Source: JAWPMT01 sp965267435 (GTDB lineage: Bacteria; Bacteroidota; Bacteroidia; Cytophagales; Cyclobacteriaceae). Taken from it: DNA of 64,000 bases. This document shows positions 55,859 to 64,000 of this stretch, in pieces (within the stretch, counting starts at the first letter, position 1; each line of letters opens with the position of its first letter). The translations under genes were made by a program, and so were the position numbers. Under the pieces are notes generated by a model. The model saw only the letters and a list, made by a program, of their open reading frames with translations, ran no database searches and was not told the DNA's origin. The stretch covers positions 2,728,001 through 2,792,000 of the forward strand of contig OZ253960.1 of the NCBI GenBank assembly GCA_965267435.1. Reading direction: 5' to 3'.

Positions 55859-57096
55859 TGGATAAATAGGGGCTTTATATGACGTTCGAAAATGTTTTGC
55901 TTCACGTTTTTACCGACTACCTCGTGATGTTTGCTGAGTTCATTGAGGAAGGAATCGCCGCGTTCCGCAGCAATCTTGTAGGCAGTATGCATCAACTGGC
56001 GCATACTGGCGTTGTACCTGGGATTAGACTGATCGTGTCTTAGCGCGGATTGAAAGTCTTCTTCATTCCAGCCGTCAGTCGTGTCGGCAGAGGGTAACTG
56101 ATCCGGATCGACATCCAGCACAGTGGCATAGGGAACTGTCAATTCATCATACCTCGTCAATGCCTCCCTGTAGATGGATTTCACCATCTCCAATCCGGAG
56201 CCGCCCGCTTCGGTCAGTCCAATCAATTCTTCCAACCAGGTGGTACCGGCCGTCTTGAGATGGAGCCCAGTCCCGTGTTGTTGTATGGCTCGGCGGATGA
56301 TCGGATACAGCGAGAATTTATCCGAACCCGTATGCACGCTCAGTTTCAAAGACTTGGGAAGACCAAACTCCGCCACTGCATGTCGAATCACATATAGGTC
56401 CTCGACAAACTCCTTTTCGAACTGCTGCAAATCACCCACGTAGTCGACTCCCTTATTGAACCGCCCAGTGAATTTCGGCGCGATGGTATTGACGGGCACC
56501 TCTTCCAGTGAGAGCATCTTAAGAATAACCAATAGCTCAGCAGGTGTTTGCGGATTTTCGACCTCATCCATCGACACTTCGATGGCCACGTCCTGCTTCT
56601 GGGAAGCGATATGACGATAGATTCTCCCTGTCTCGAGGGCGGCGTTGAGAAACTTATTGACACAGGCGGCAAGAAACTCTTCGTCTATCGACAGCGATAT
56701 GTCCCCCATGGTCAGTTCGCCGATCAAATCAGCAGCCTTGGCTTTGAAAGCACTGATTTGCTCTGGACTGGCCGTGACGCCGATTTGATCGGCCACGTCA
56801 ATGGTGAAAAAGTCTGAATGTGGAATGTATCCATCCACGATGCCATAATTGATATGGTCCGCGTCTACGAGATAGTTGCCTGTCCATCCGAGCTGCTTGA
56901 CCGCCTCATCCGCCTCCGCCCGTACGGTATCGGGAGTCGATCCCACGGATTTGTGTTCTCGATTGGATTTGTTCCAAACGGGAGTGATGTCCACCCCTGC
57001 TTTGGCTGCTTCCGAGAACGCATCCAATTGATAAGCACCCTGCCTGGCAAACCTGTCGCCAATACCAAAAGAGTATTTCCCGAGTCGATTACTCAT
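55855..57096 (-). CDS. Tagaturonate epimerase family protein (UxaE-like)
   Basis: Probably epimerises D-tagaturonate to D-fructuronate, joining the galacturonate and glucuronate branches without a separate altronate route. The 413-residue protein begins RLGKYSFGIGDRFARQG, which is characteristic of the family, and continues TPVWNKSNREHKSVG, YLVDADHINYGIVDGYI and SVHTGSDKFSLYPII, with several conserved Asp and His suited to metal binding. No altronate dehydratase or tagaturonate reductase is present here, which fits this role. It lies 15 bp after the SDR gene and overlaps uxuA by 4 bp. Biochemical assignment is by family. Confidence 0.8.
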   Translation of the reverse strand: MSNRLGKYSFGIGDRFARQGAYQLDAFSEAAKAGVDITPVWNKSNREHKSVGSTPDTVRAEADEAVKQLGWTGNYLVDADHINYGIVDGYIPHSDFFTIDVADQIGVTASPEQISAFKAKAADLIGELTMGDISLSIDEEFLAACVNKFLNAALETGRIYRHIASQKQDVAIEVSMDEVENPQTPAELLVILKMLSLEEVPVNTIAPKFTGRFNKGVDYVGDLQQFEKEFVEDLYVIRHAVAEFGLPKSLKLSVHTGSDKFSLYPIIRRAIQQHGTGLHLKTAGTTWLEELIGLTEAGGSGLEMVKSIYREALTRYDELTVPYATVLDVDPDQLPSADTTDGWNEEDFQSALRHDQSNPRYNASMRQLMHTAYKIAAERGDSFLNELSKHHEVVGKNVKQNIFERHIKPLFIQ

Positions 57097-57111
57097 TGTC
57101 TGATGTTTCTT

Positions 57112-57936
57112 TTAAACGCCGCTGTAAGCACTAAACCCTCCATCGATTGGTACGATCACGCCGGTCACAAAGCTGGAACGCGGGTCGCAAAGCCACAGCA
57201 GTGTACTGATCAGGTCTTCGGGCTCACCATAGCGCCCAAGAGGTGTATGGTCAATAATTTGCTTTCCCCGTGGTGTGGCGCTCCCGTCGCTGTTGGTGAG
57301 CAACGTGCGATTTTGCTCTGTGAGGAAAAAACCTGGCGCCAAGGCGTTGACCCGAATTCCCACTTTTGAAAAATGGACGGCCAACCATCTGGTGAAGTTG
57401 CTCACGGCTGCTTTGGCCCCGCTATAGGCTGGGATCTTTGTCAGCGGCGTAAACGAATTCATGGATGAAACATTGATGATATTCGCATCCTCTTTGCCGA
57501 TCATATCGGCGGCAAACACCTGACTAGGGAGCAGCGATCCCAAAAAGTTGAGGTTGAAAACAAACTCGATCCCTGCGGCCTCCAGGTCGAAAAAGGTCTT
57601 GATGTCGTCTTTGTCCAGGTCGGCAGGATCCAGGTACGGATTGGACGTGGTCCCCTTCGGATGATTGCCACCAGCGCCGTTGACAAGGATGTCGCACGTG
57701 CCAAGATCAGCGTGAATACGCTCCCGAACGGCTTCCAGCTCCTCCTTCTTGAGCACGTTGCAAGCGTAGGGAGCTGCCGTTCCTCCGGAGGCATTGATTT
57801 TCGAAGCCACCTCACTGGCAGCCTCTTCTTTTAGGTCCAGTACGGCCACTTTGGCACCTTCAGCTGCCATCGCCTGAGCCATGGCACTACATAGGACTCC
57901 ACCACCGCCGGTGATGACTACTACCTTGTCCTTCAT
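57112..57936 (-). CDS. SDR-family D-mannonate oxidoreductase (fructuronate reductase)
   Basis: NAD(P)H-dependent enzyme that should reduce D-fructuronate to D-mannonate. The 274-residue short-chain dehydrogenase has the cofactor motif VVITGGGGVLCSAMAQAM, the strand-4 motif NGAGGNHP and the catalytic Ser and YSGAK (Tyr and Lys) in SSMNSFTPLTKIPAYSGAK. The insert after NHPKGTTSN is typical of mannonate oxidoreductases of the Bacillus YjmF type. It is the first gene of the operon; a -7 element and a LacI-type dyad lie upstream. No long-chain UxuB is present, so this protein likely takes its place. Confidence 0.88.
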   Translation of the reverse strand: MKDKVVVITGGGGVLCSAMAQAMAAEGAKVAVLDLKEEAASEVASKINASGGTAAPYACNVLKKEELEAVRERIHADLGTCDILVNGAGGNHPKGTTSNPYLDPADLDKDDIKTFFDLEAAGIEFVFNLNFLGSLLPSQVFAADMIGKEDANIINVSSMNSFTPLTKIPAYSGAKAAVSNFTRWLAVHFSKVGIRVNALAPGFFLTEQNRTLLTNSDGSATPRGKQIIDHTPLGRYGEPEDLISTLLWLCDPRSSFVTGVIVPIDGGFSAYSGV

Positions 57937-58008
57937 AAGTGTTTCTTCATTCTTGGGTCTTGGAAAAATCCCAACCAGAGGGATTTCCCTAACTCGAGTT
58001 TAGCAAAA

Positions 58009-58016
58009 CAAACCTA
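58009..58016 (-). promoter_or_regulatory. -7 element of the hexuronate operon promoter
   Basis: On the minus strand TAGGTTTG is an exact TAnnTTTG match, about 73-80 bp upstream of the SDR start. No TTG stands at the matching -33 position, which would suit a promoter that needs an activator. Confidence 0.45.
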
Positions 58017-58062
58017 CAAATGGGTTGATTTTCAGGCCTTTTTTGATTGAATACGTTGCCGG

Positions 58063-58096
58063 AAACGATTGCGATTTTTGGAGATTGCAATCGTTT
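58063..58096. promoter_or_regulatory. LacI-type inverted repeat upstream of the hexuronate operon
   Basis: AAACGATTGC (58063-58072) and GCAATCGTTT (58087-58096) are perfect inverted copies 14 bp apart, and the second forms part of the 10-bp palindrome GATTGCAATC. The AAACG...CGTTT composition is typical of LacI-family operators. It lies between the gntP-type stop and the SDR start, about 50 bp upstream of the -7 element. No regulator gene is in the window. Confidence 0.5.
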
Positions 58097-58116
58097 GAAA
58101 AATGGTAAGCGATTTT

Positions 58117-59442
58117 CTAAAGAATCAAGCGTAGTAGGACCACTGACACGAGTGTCACAAGACCTTGGAAAAGTGTAATAATCGTAAACGACCGGTAGGC
58201 ACCCCGGACGGTCAAACCGCCGAACTGATTGACCACCCAGAAGTAGCTATCATTGGCATGTGATACGGTCATGGCACCTCCCCCAATGGCCAACACCAAT
58301 AACGCAATCGACACAGGGTCATCCACTCCCATCACGAATAGCACTGGACTCAACATCGAAGAAGTGATCACAATTGCGGAGGTCGATGAACCTTGCGACG
58401 TTTTAAGTACTGCGGCCAGGACAAACCCAACAAGGAGCAGAAGCATATCGCCACCTTCGAACGCTCCCATAGCCTGCTGCAGGTAATAGGCCATATCAGA
58501 GGATTTCAACACCCCGCCAAAAGCACCTCCCGCACCAGTAATTATGAGTACGGGGCCGGCAGCTTTGACGGCGGCTGTGGACATCTCCCCGAATGCCTTC
58601 AAAGACTTGATTTGAAGGATCGGGTAAGACACAATTACTGCCACAAGCAACGCCACCACGGGATTCCCTAAGAAATTGAACAGTTGTGCAGTTGGTCCGG
58701 AAGCCCCCGTCAATCTCACAGTGGTACCAATACCAATGAGCGCTATCGGCAACAGGATGGGAACGACAGACCTGCCAGCACTAAGCCCACTTGCAACTGT
58801 TTCGTAATTGGCGATCTCCATGGGCTCACCTGCGGCCACCGTCATCTTCGATAGTGCCCAGTTGGTTAGCATTACGACTGGTATAGCGACAGCAGTCCCC
58901 AATATAATCACAAGACCAAGGTAGTCACTGGCCCCTAATGTGCCCGCAGCAGCGACGGGCCCGGGAGTTGGAGGAATCAGCGTGTGTGAGGTGTAGAGCC
59001 CTGCCGCGAGCCCCACAGCTAGCTGCTGAGGCGAGAGTCCTTTTGCACGAGCAATCGATGCAGACAATCTCGAAAGGATGATGAATCCAGTATCACAAAA
59101 CACCGGTATACCCACGATAGCACCCAGTAAATTCAGCGCCAGTAAGGGGCGCTTCTTGCCAAAAGTCTGGAGAATCAATTGTGCGATAGCCTCTGCGCCT
59201 CCAGACTTCTCCAGCATCTCTCCTAGTATGCTACCCAATACAATCACCAAGCCGATATAGGCGAGGATATTGCCGAAGCCCTCGCTTACGATTCGCACAA
59301 ACTCTGATAGCTCCAACCCCATGGCCAGACCCACGCCTAATGAGGTAATGAGCAAGCTGAGAAATGGATGTATTTTAAGAATGGAAGTGCTAAGAATGAT
59401 GAAGGCAATGGCTGCCAACAAGATAAGCAGGAGAATGAGCAT
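58117..59442 (-). CDS. GntP-family gluconate/organic acid permease
   Basis: Inner-membrane H+-coupled importer of the GntP family. The 441-residue protein has about 12-14 hydrophobic helices. Typical stretches are IVLGSILGEMLEKSGGAEAIAQ, GIPVFCDTGFIILSRL, LAAGLYTSHTLIPPTPGPVAAA and KTSQGSSTSAIVITSSML, all conserved in GntT/GntP transporters. It is on the same strand as, and upstream of, the hexuronate genes, with a 180-bp gap holding the operator-like dyad. A uronate, gluconate or ketodeoxygluconate substrate is likely from context. Confidence 0.9.
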   Translation of the reverse strand: MLILLLILLAAIAFIILSTSILKIHPFLSLLITSLGVGLAMGLELSEFVRIVSEGFGNILAYIGLVIVLGSILGEMLEKSGGAEAIAQLILQTFGKKRPLLALNLLGAIVGIPVFCDTGFIILSRLSASIARAKGLSPQQLAVGLAAGLYTSHTLIPPTPGPVAAAGTLGASDYLGLVIILGTAVAIPVVMLTNWALSKMTVAAGEPMEIANYETVASGLSAGRSVVPILLPIALIGIGTTVRLTGASGPTAQLFNFLGNPVVALLVAVIVSYPILQIKSLKAFGEMSTAAVKAAGPVLIITGAGGAFGGVLKSSDMAYYLQQAMGAFEGGDMLLLLVGFVLAAVLKTSQGSSTSAIVITSSMLSPVLFVMGVDDPVSIALLVLAIGGGAMTVSHANDSYFWVVNQFGGLTVRGAYRSFTIITLFQGLVTLVSVVLLRLIL

Positions 59443-59506
59443 GTGCTACCAGTCGGTTAAGGCTTGATCGTGAAGTTAGTTTGAAATAACGAAGCGTCAG
59501 GAATCG

Positions 59507-60583
59507 TCAGGTGACATCATAGAGGACTCCTCCACAGGAATCCCGGGATGCACCAGTCACAGACGCAAAGCAATTCACCTGGCCGCGAACCTTAAGTGCT
59601 CCCATTAGAGCAAAGGCGATGGCTTCCTTAAAATCGACCGTCTGATTATCCGGGACGATCACCTCAATACCCGCCGCAGTGTAGTGTTTGATCAACTCCA
59701 CCATGAAGTCATTGCGGGCACCACCCCCTGTCACAAGCATGGTGCCATGGTCCCGGATAGCATTGATGGACTCACCTATCTGGAAAGCAACGTGGTGCAC
59801 AACAGTGCTGAGCGTGTCTTCAAATGAACAATGGCCAAACCTCTCAGCCACGGGCAACACTTCATCGACGAACCACTCATATCCGGTGGACTTCGGCCCT
59901 TTGATCTGGAAATAAGGGAGCGAATTGAGTGCCTCAAAGAAATCGTCTATCCTCACCCCGGAGCGGGCTAGCTCCCCACCCTTATCATACTCGAGGCCGT
60001 GCGCCTGAGTAAGGTGATTGAGTAGCATATTGGACAAACCAATGTCGAACGCCAAACGCCGGCCTTCCTGTTGATAGGATACATTGGCAATGCCGCCAAG
60101 GTTGAGGCAGAAATCGTACTTTGAGAAAAGATGTTCGTCGGCAATCGGCACCAAAGGAGCACCCTCCCCTCCCAACGCTACATCCATCGACCTGAAGTCA
60201 TTGATCACTTGACAACCCGAGGCCAGGCTCAGGTGGTACCCGGAACCCAATTGATACGTCAATTCTTTGTCGATCTGATGTTGGACGGTATGTCCATGAC
60301 TGGCGATGAAATCGACGTCCGTCAGTTTTTGTTGACTGATGAATCTTTTGGCCAGTTCCCCCAGCCATTGTCCATACTTGTTGTTGAGCACTAGCAAATC
60401 CACCGCTGACAAATGGATGGCATTTTGCAGTTCGTGCCTCCATTGGGCGTCATACCCCACGGTCTCAGCAGCCTCCACATGATATCCCCACTGACCATTC
60501 TCCTCTGTCAACTGCACAAAAGCCAGATCCACACCATCCAGGGATGTGCCCGACATCATTCCTATGACTCGAAATGCGTTCAT
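59507..60583 (-). CDS. anmK: Anhydro-N-acetylmuramic acid kinase
   Basis: Opens the 1,6-anhydro ring of anhydroMurNAc and phosphorylates it to MurNAc-6-phosphate in peptidoglycan recycling. The 358-residue protein has the signature VIGMMSGTSLDGVDLAFVQL at the N-terminus, IASHGHTVQHQ, the ATP-site LNLGGIANVSYQ and LVTGGGARNDFMVEL. All are standard for the family, and the length is normal. Its ATG overlaps the stop of the upstream GHL10 gene (60580-60583), so they are coupled. MurQ, which uses its product, is encoded divergently next to GHL10. Confidence 0.95.
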   Translation of the reverse strand: MNAFRVIGMMSGTSLDGVDLAFVQLTEENGQWGYHVEAAETVGYDAQWRHELQNAIHLSAVDLLVLNNKYGQWLGELAKRFISQQKLTDVDFIASHGHTVQHQIDKELTYQLGSGYHLSLASGCQVINDFRSMDVALGGEGAPLVPIADEHLFSKYDFCLNLGGIANVSYQQEGRRLAFDIGLSNMLLNHLTQAHGLEYDKGGELARSGVRIDDFFEALNSLPYFQIKGPKSTGYEWFVDEVLPVAERFGHCSFEDTLSTVVHHVAFQIGESINAIRDHGTMLVTGGGARNDFMVELIKHYTAAGIEVIVPDNQTVDFKEAIAFALMGALKVRGQVNCFASVTGASRDSCGGVLYDVT

Positions 60584-61794
60584 CTATCAGCCTGTGACCA
60601 TGATGAGCCCAATTGATAGACCTCGGTGCGAAGCTTCCGTGCAAGGTCTGGGCGCCGCATAAGGGATCTTGCACTGAAAAAAACGTGTCCCTGGATCTTT
60701 GAGAGCGCCCTCCCAAATAACACTTGACTGGCTATCTCACGGCCCTCATCAAATCGTGGGTCATCTTTCTCCAAATCATAGACTGCGTTGCCCAGGTAGA
60801 CCGGTATATCCTCCGCCGCATCGTTCCACCAGCTCGCGACCTTTTCAAAATAGTCCTTGCTGTGGGTAGTGCGCCAGTACACCTGAGGTACCAGGTAGTC
60901 CACCCAGCCCTCTCGCATCCACGTCAATGGGTCCGCATACAGGTGGTCGTAGGTGCTGATCGTCCGTTCTATCTCCGGCGCCCGTTGATCGTTGCTCTTA
61001 TTTCGCCAGATACCAAAAGGGCTCACGCCAAACTTCAGGCTAGCATCTTTTTCGTCGATTATTTCGTGGATATCGTGCATCAGACTGTCAATATTAGCGC
61101 GACGCCAGTCTTCTCTTTCCTGAAAATCGCCGAGCCCATGAGCTAAAAATGACATCCGATCATCGAACTCCGACCCCTTTATAGGATAGGGATAGAAGTA
61201 GTCATCAAAGTGGATACCGTCCACTTCATATTTATTAATGATCTCGTCCACGACATCCACGACATGGGCTCGCACCTCGGGTTTGCCTGGATCCAGGTAG
61301 TAGGATCTGCCATACTGCACACACCACTCTGGGTGCTCCTTGTAAATATGGCCATCTGCCAGAAGAGCCGGATTACCACCCAGTGTCGCCCTGAATGGAT
61401 TGAGCCAGGCATGAAATTCCATACCCCTCGCCTTCGTTGCTTCGATCATGAAAGCCATGGGATCCTCGTCCCAGTCTCCCTTGTCACCCTCGACCCCAGA
61501 CAGGTACTCGGACCAGGGAGCGTACTCCGATTCATAGAAGGCATCCGCACCCGTTCGCACTTGAACAAATACCGCCGTAAAATTGAGTGATCGATAGAAA
61601 TCCAGGATCTCGATAAAATCTTCCTTCTGCTGACTTGAAGTCATCCTGCCCTGCTTCGGCCAGTCGATCTGGTAGGCCGTTGCCACCCAAACACCCCTGA
61701 ACTCACGGGATGAATTCTCCTGAGAAAAAGCTGATGAGCAGAAAATCACCAGCATCGAACAGCAACGCATGAGATGGCGAATGAAGATCACCAT
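60580..61794 (-). CDS. GHL10 (YngK-like) glycoside hydrolase, exported
   Basis: A 404-residue secreted glycosidase-like protein of the family formerly called DUF187. The N-terminus has a basic start and a hydrophobic signal segment (CCSMLVIFCSSAFSQ), possibly cleaved after the Ser-Gln stretch. The TIM-barrel-like domain begins REFRGVWVATAYQIDWP and contains NFTAVFVQVRTGADAFY, MEFHAWLNPFRATLG, VDGIHFDDYFYPYP (with acidic residues in the catalytic cleft), KFGVSPFGIWRN and VDYLVPQVYWRT. It is fused by a 4-bp overlap to anmK, which suggests a cell-wall sugar substrate, though the family's exact activity is not settled. Confidence 0.88.
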   Translation of the reverse strand: MVIFIRHLMRCCSMLVIFCSSAFSQENSSREFRGVWVATAYQIDWPKQGRMTSSQQKEDFIEILDFYRSLNFTAVFVQVRTGADAFYESEYAPWSEYLSGVEGDKGDWDEDPMAFMIEATKARGMEFHAWLNPFRATLGGNPALLADGHIYKEHPEWCVQYGRSYYLDPGKPEVRAHVVDVVDEIINKYEVDGIHFDDYFYPYPIKGSEFDDRMSFLAHGLGDFQEREDWRRANIDSLMHDIHEIIDEKDASLKFGVSPFGIWRNKSNDQRAPEIERTISTYDHLYADPLTWMREGWVDYLVPQVYWRTTHSKDYFEKVASWWNDAAEDIPVYLGNAVYDLEKDDPRFDEGREIASQVLFGRALSKIQGHVFFSARSLMRRPDLARKLRTEVYQLGSSWSQADR

Positions 61795-61856
61795 GCAACA
61801 GTAACGATCATTCCCCTAAACTACGGCTTTCAACCAATCATCGCTACCTTCGCGGC

Positions 61857-62669
61857 ATGGAAAAATCTTCCAAAGTCACCGAACAAGCGTCCCTTTACAA
61901 CCAACTTGAAAACATGTCAGTCGCGGAACTGCTGACTAACATCAACCGCGAAGATCAAAAGGTGGCATTGGCAGTGGAGCAGGCGCTTCCAACCGTGACA
62001 CAGCTCGTGGAGGCCATTGTTCCAAGATTTCAGGAAGGTGGAAGGTTGTTCTATATGGGCGCGGGTACCAGCGGCAGATTGGGGATACTAGATGCCTCCG
62101 AGATCCCTCCCACTTACGGGATGCCGCACGACCGGGTCATCGGTCTCATGGCTGGTGGCGATAAAGCTATCCGAAAAGCTGTAGAGTTTGCCGAGGACAG
62201 CATGGAATTGGCGGCCTCAGACTTGAAAGCACACGACCTCAATGCCAAAGATACGGTCGTAGGTATTGCCGCATCGGGTACCACCCCCTATGTGATCGGA
62301 GCTTTGGACTATGCCCGCCAACTGGGAGCGCTGACTGGCGCTATCGTCAACAACCCCGGCTCACCGGTAGCAGAGGCAGCAGAGATCCCCATTGTCGTCG
62401 TCGTAGGCCCCGAATTTGTCACTGGCAGTACGCGAATGAAGTCCGGGACATCGCAGAAATTGGTACTCAACATGATCTCCACCGCGCTAATGATCCGCAT
62501 CGGTCGCGTAGAAGGGAACAAGATGGTCCACATGCAACTCAACAATACGAAGCTTGTCGATCGCGGGGTGCGCTTCCTTGTAGAGGAGCTACAAATCAGC
62601 TATGATGAGGCCAAGCAGCTACTTGAAACCCACGGTTCTGTCAAGTCAGCGATCATGAGCCAACGTTGA
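61857..62669 (+). CDS. murQ: N-acetylmuramic acid 6-phosphate etherase
   Basis: Cleaves the lactyl ether of MurNAc-6-phosphate to give GlcNAc-6-phosphate and lactate. The 270-residue SIS-domain protein has MGAGTSGRLGILDASEIPPTYG (with the catalytic Glu in DASE), GLMAGGDKAIRKAVE, GIAASGTTPYVIGAL and GSTRMKSGTSQKLVLNM. The usual length is about 300; here the C-terminal UBA-like part is short. It is divergent from the GHL10-anmK unit with a 62-bp gap, completing a local recycling route from anhydroMurNAc to GlcNAc-6-phosphate. Confidence 0.95.
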   Translation: MEKSSKVTEQASLYNQLENMSVAELLTNINREDQKVALAVEQALPTVTQLVEAIVPRFQEGGRLFYMGAGTSGRLGILDASEIPPTYGMPHDRVIGLMAGGDKAIRKAVEFAEDSMELAASDLKAHDLNAKDTVVGIAASGTTPYVIGALDYARQLGALTGAIVNNPGSPVAEAAEIPIVVVVGPEFVTGSTRMKSGTSQKLVLNMISTALMIRIGRVEGNKMVHMQLNNTKLVDRGVRFLVEELQISYDEAKQLLETHGSVKSAIMSQR

Positions 62670-62723
62670 TTTTCCCTTTTCTAAGCTTTTCGGTAGCTTG
62701 GAGACCAACAATCCCTTGTTGCT

Positions 62724-63293
62724 ATGGAGCCATTTGAGTACGTCGTTGTACTGACCTCCCTGATCCTCGGACTCGGCATCGCACAGATCTTGACCAGCGT
62801 CGCTGATGTTCTTTCACACCTTAAAAATGTCAAGCTCAGTGTGCCGCACACCCTCATGACCGCTGTGATATTTTTCCTCCACATTCAGGAATGGTGGATT
62901 AATTATCAGAATGCTCATGTCGTGGGGAGTTGGACATTAGGTGTGGTATTGTCCGTGCTCACCTATCCAATACTATTGTTCACTTTGGCAAGGATGATGT
63001 TTCCGACGGGTATACGTGGACATGAGACAGACCTGGACGCATACTTTCGAGACCAATGGCGTTGGCTCTACAGCATAATTTTGGCCACTATTGTGATCAG
63101 CATCTGGCAGAACCTCTACATCCACCATATCCCTTTGATGGAGTCATGGCCGCAAATGCTCTATGCCGTGGTCTACCTGGTATTCATCCTTTGGAAAGAA
63201 CCCTCTCAAAAGGCACACATCGTGCTTCAAGTCCTGGCTGTTATTACGATGGTGGTTTACATCGTCGTCAATGACACAACACTGGGAATGTAG
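62724..63293 (+). CDS. Small integral membrane protein of unknown function
   Basis: I do not recognise a named family. The 189-residue protein has about five to six predicted membrane helices: residues about 6-25, 42-58, 69-93, 112-131, 139-155 and 162-180. The N-terminal helix reads VVVLTSLILGLGIAQIL, and HIQEWWINYQ with two Trp lies near residue 52. Proteins of this size and pattern occur widely as hypothetical membrane proteins. It follows murQ on the same strand by 54 bp but has no evident link to it. Confidence 0.65.
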   Translation: MEPFEYVVVLTSLILGLGIAQILTSVADVLSHLKNVKLSVPHTLMTAVIFFLHIQEWWINYQNAHVVGSWTLGVVLSVLTYPILLFTLARMMFPTGIRGHETDLDAYFRDQWRWLYSIILATIVISIWQNLYIHHIPLMESWPQMLYAVVYLVFILWKEPSQKAHIVLQVLAVITMVVYIVVNDTTLGM

Positions 63294-63384
63294 CCGCGCA
63301 AAATTCTGAATGTTCTACCAGCACATCGAGCTAGCTAGAGTAACGAAACTTTGAACTCGAAACCGTCCAACTCGGAACCGGTAA

Positions 63385-64000
63385 TCACCCCCTGCCCCTA
63401 CTATGCCTCACCGCCTCGACCGTAGCCGTCGCAAGAATGATCACTCCACCAACAATAGAGCGCATGGCCGGCGTCTCTGCTAAAAAAATCATGCCCAAAA
63501 GAATGCCGTAGATCGGCTGGACAGTGCTCAATATGCTCAGTGTCGTCATGGAAAAATTCTTCATGGAAATGACGAACATCGTATGGCCCATAGCGGTTGT
63601 TATAACCCCCAAGGCAAGGATGGCAGGCCACATCGTGCTTACAGGGCGAAGATCGTAGAAGTACAATGCCGGCAATAGCAGCACAGAGCTCATCACCATC
63701 TGATAAAACATGAGCGTCATCCCGGAATATCGAGACACCTGTTTTTTCATCAGCACATTGCGGAATGCATATATCAAGGCCGCAAAGACACCCAACAAGA
63801 CGCCCTGAAAGATGTTGTCATCTAGTGAAAAAGAAGGCGTCAGCAGCGAAATGCCTATCAATCCCATCAACGCGAACAGAAGGTGAATAGGCTGAAACTT
63901 GGTCTTCAGCAGCAAGGGCTCCAGGAAGGCAATAAAAATCGGATACGTGAAATGTGAGAGCATAGCCACCGCCACATTCGATTTCTGAAGGGACATAAAG
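63385..64000 (-). CDS. EamA-family (drug/metabolite) transporter, 5' end cut by the window
   Basis: The visible 205 codons encode roughly the last seven helices of a ten-helix EamA/RhaT-type exporter or importer; the frame is open at base 64000. Conserved stretches include NVAVAMLSHFTYPIFIAFLE, typical of the end of the first EamA repeat. The second EamA repeat includes GVFAALIYAFRNVLMKK, LALGVITTAMGHTMFVISMK and a final STVQPIYGILLGMIFLAETP. Full-length members have about 290 residues. The start lies outside the window; the internal ATG at 63996 is not the true start. The substrate is unknown. Confidence 0.85.
   Translation of the reverse strand, partial: FMSLQKSNVAVAMLSHFTYPIFIAFLEPLLLKTKFQPIHLLFALMGLIGISLLTPSFSLDDNIFQGVLLGVFAALIYAFRNVLMKKQVSRYSGMTLMFYQMVMSSVLLLPALYFYDLRPVSTMWPAILALGVITTAMGHTMFVISMKNFSMTTLSILSTVQPIYGILLGMIFLAETPAMRSIVGGVIILATATVEAVRHSRGRG

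Overview
The window is bacterial and comes from a member of the Bacteroidota, probably a marine or surface-living Saprospiria/Cytophagia-type organism; the exact class cannot be fixed from the sequence. The evidence is a C-terminal type IX secretion (T9SS) sorting domain on a giant secreted protein, a short 287-residue primary sigma factor of the Bacteroidota kind, a bacillithiol-synthesis deacetylase, and candidate promoters that fit the Bacteroidota pattern TTG/TTTG - about 19 bp - TAnnTTTG. No insertion sequence, prophage, integrase or CRISPR array was seen.

Layout. 1-7.4 kb (minus strand) is a housekeeping block: START-like protein, LptF/LptG-type permease, rpsO, pnp, rpoD, trxB and a cut bshB1. 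A tRNA-Met(CAT) follows at 7.5 kb, then about 1.1 kb of sparse sequence holding a candidate small RNA (about 8130-8200) and one small hypothetical gene. 8.7-11.9 kb (plus) has a small lipoprotein, a VIT1/CCC1-type transporter and a sodium:solute symporter.

12.2-37.5 kb is essentially one gene. It encodes a secreted protein of about 8,437 residues if one missing base near 14,472 is restored. A beta-propeller of the BNR/sortilin kind is split in two, and between its halves lie 107 tandem 57-residue (171-bp) Asp-rich, four-cysteine repeats of thrombospondin type 3 character. After the propeller come FN3 domains, a lamin-tail domain, six more FN3 domains and a T9SS sorting domain.

37.7-49.3 kb (plus) is an exopolysaccharide locus: Wza-like export lipoprotein, Wzc-like chain-length regulator with a damaged ATPase site, three different sulfotransferases, a Wzx-like flippase, a Wzy/ligase-like protein, two GT4 glycosyltransferases and a priming sugar-phosphate transferase. 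It should make a sulfated polysaccharide by the Wzx/Wzy route. A HAD-like phosphatase (minus) and an M61 peptidase (plus) follow.

51.5-59.4 kb (minus) is a hexuronate catabolic operon (SDR mannonate oxidoreductase, tagaturonate epimerase, UxuA, UxaC, KdgK, Eda) with a GntP-type permease; together they take galacturonate and glucuronate to pyruvate and glyceraldehyde-3-phosphate. A LacI-type inverted repeat lies upstream of its first gene. 59.5-62.7 kb is a peptidoglycan-recycling pair of units (GHL10-AnmK on minus, MurQ on plus). The end holds a small membrane protein and a cut EamA-type transporter.

The most unusual content is the giant Ca2+-binding-repeat protein and its position directly beside a sulfated-polysaccharide locus.
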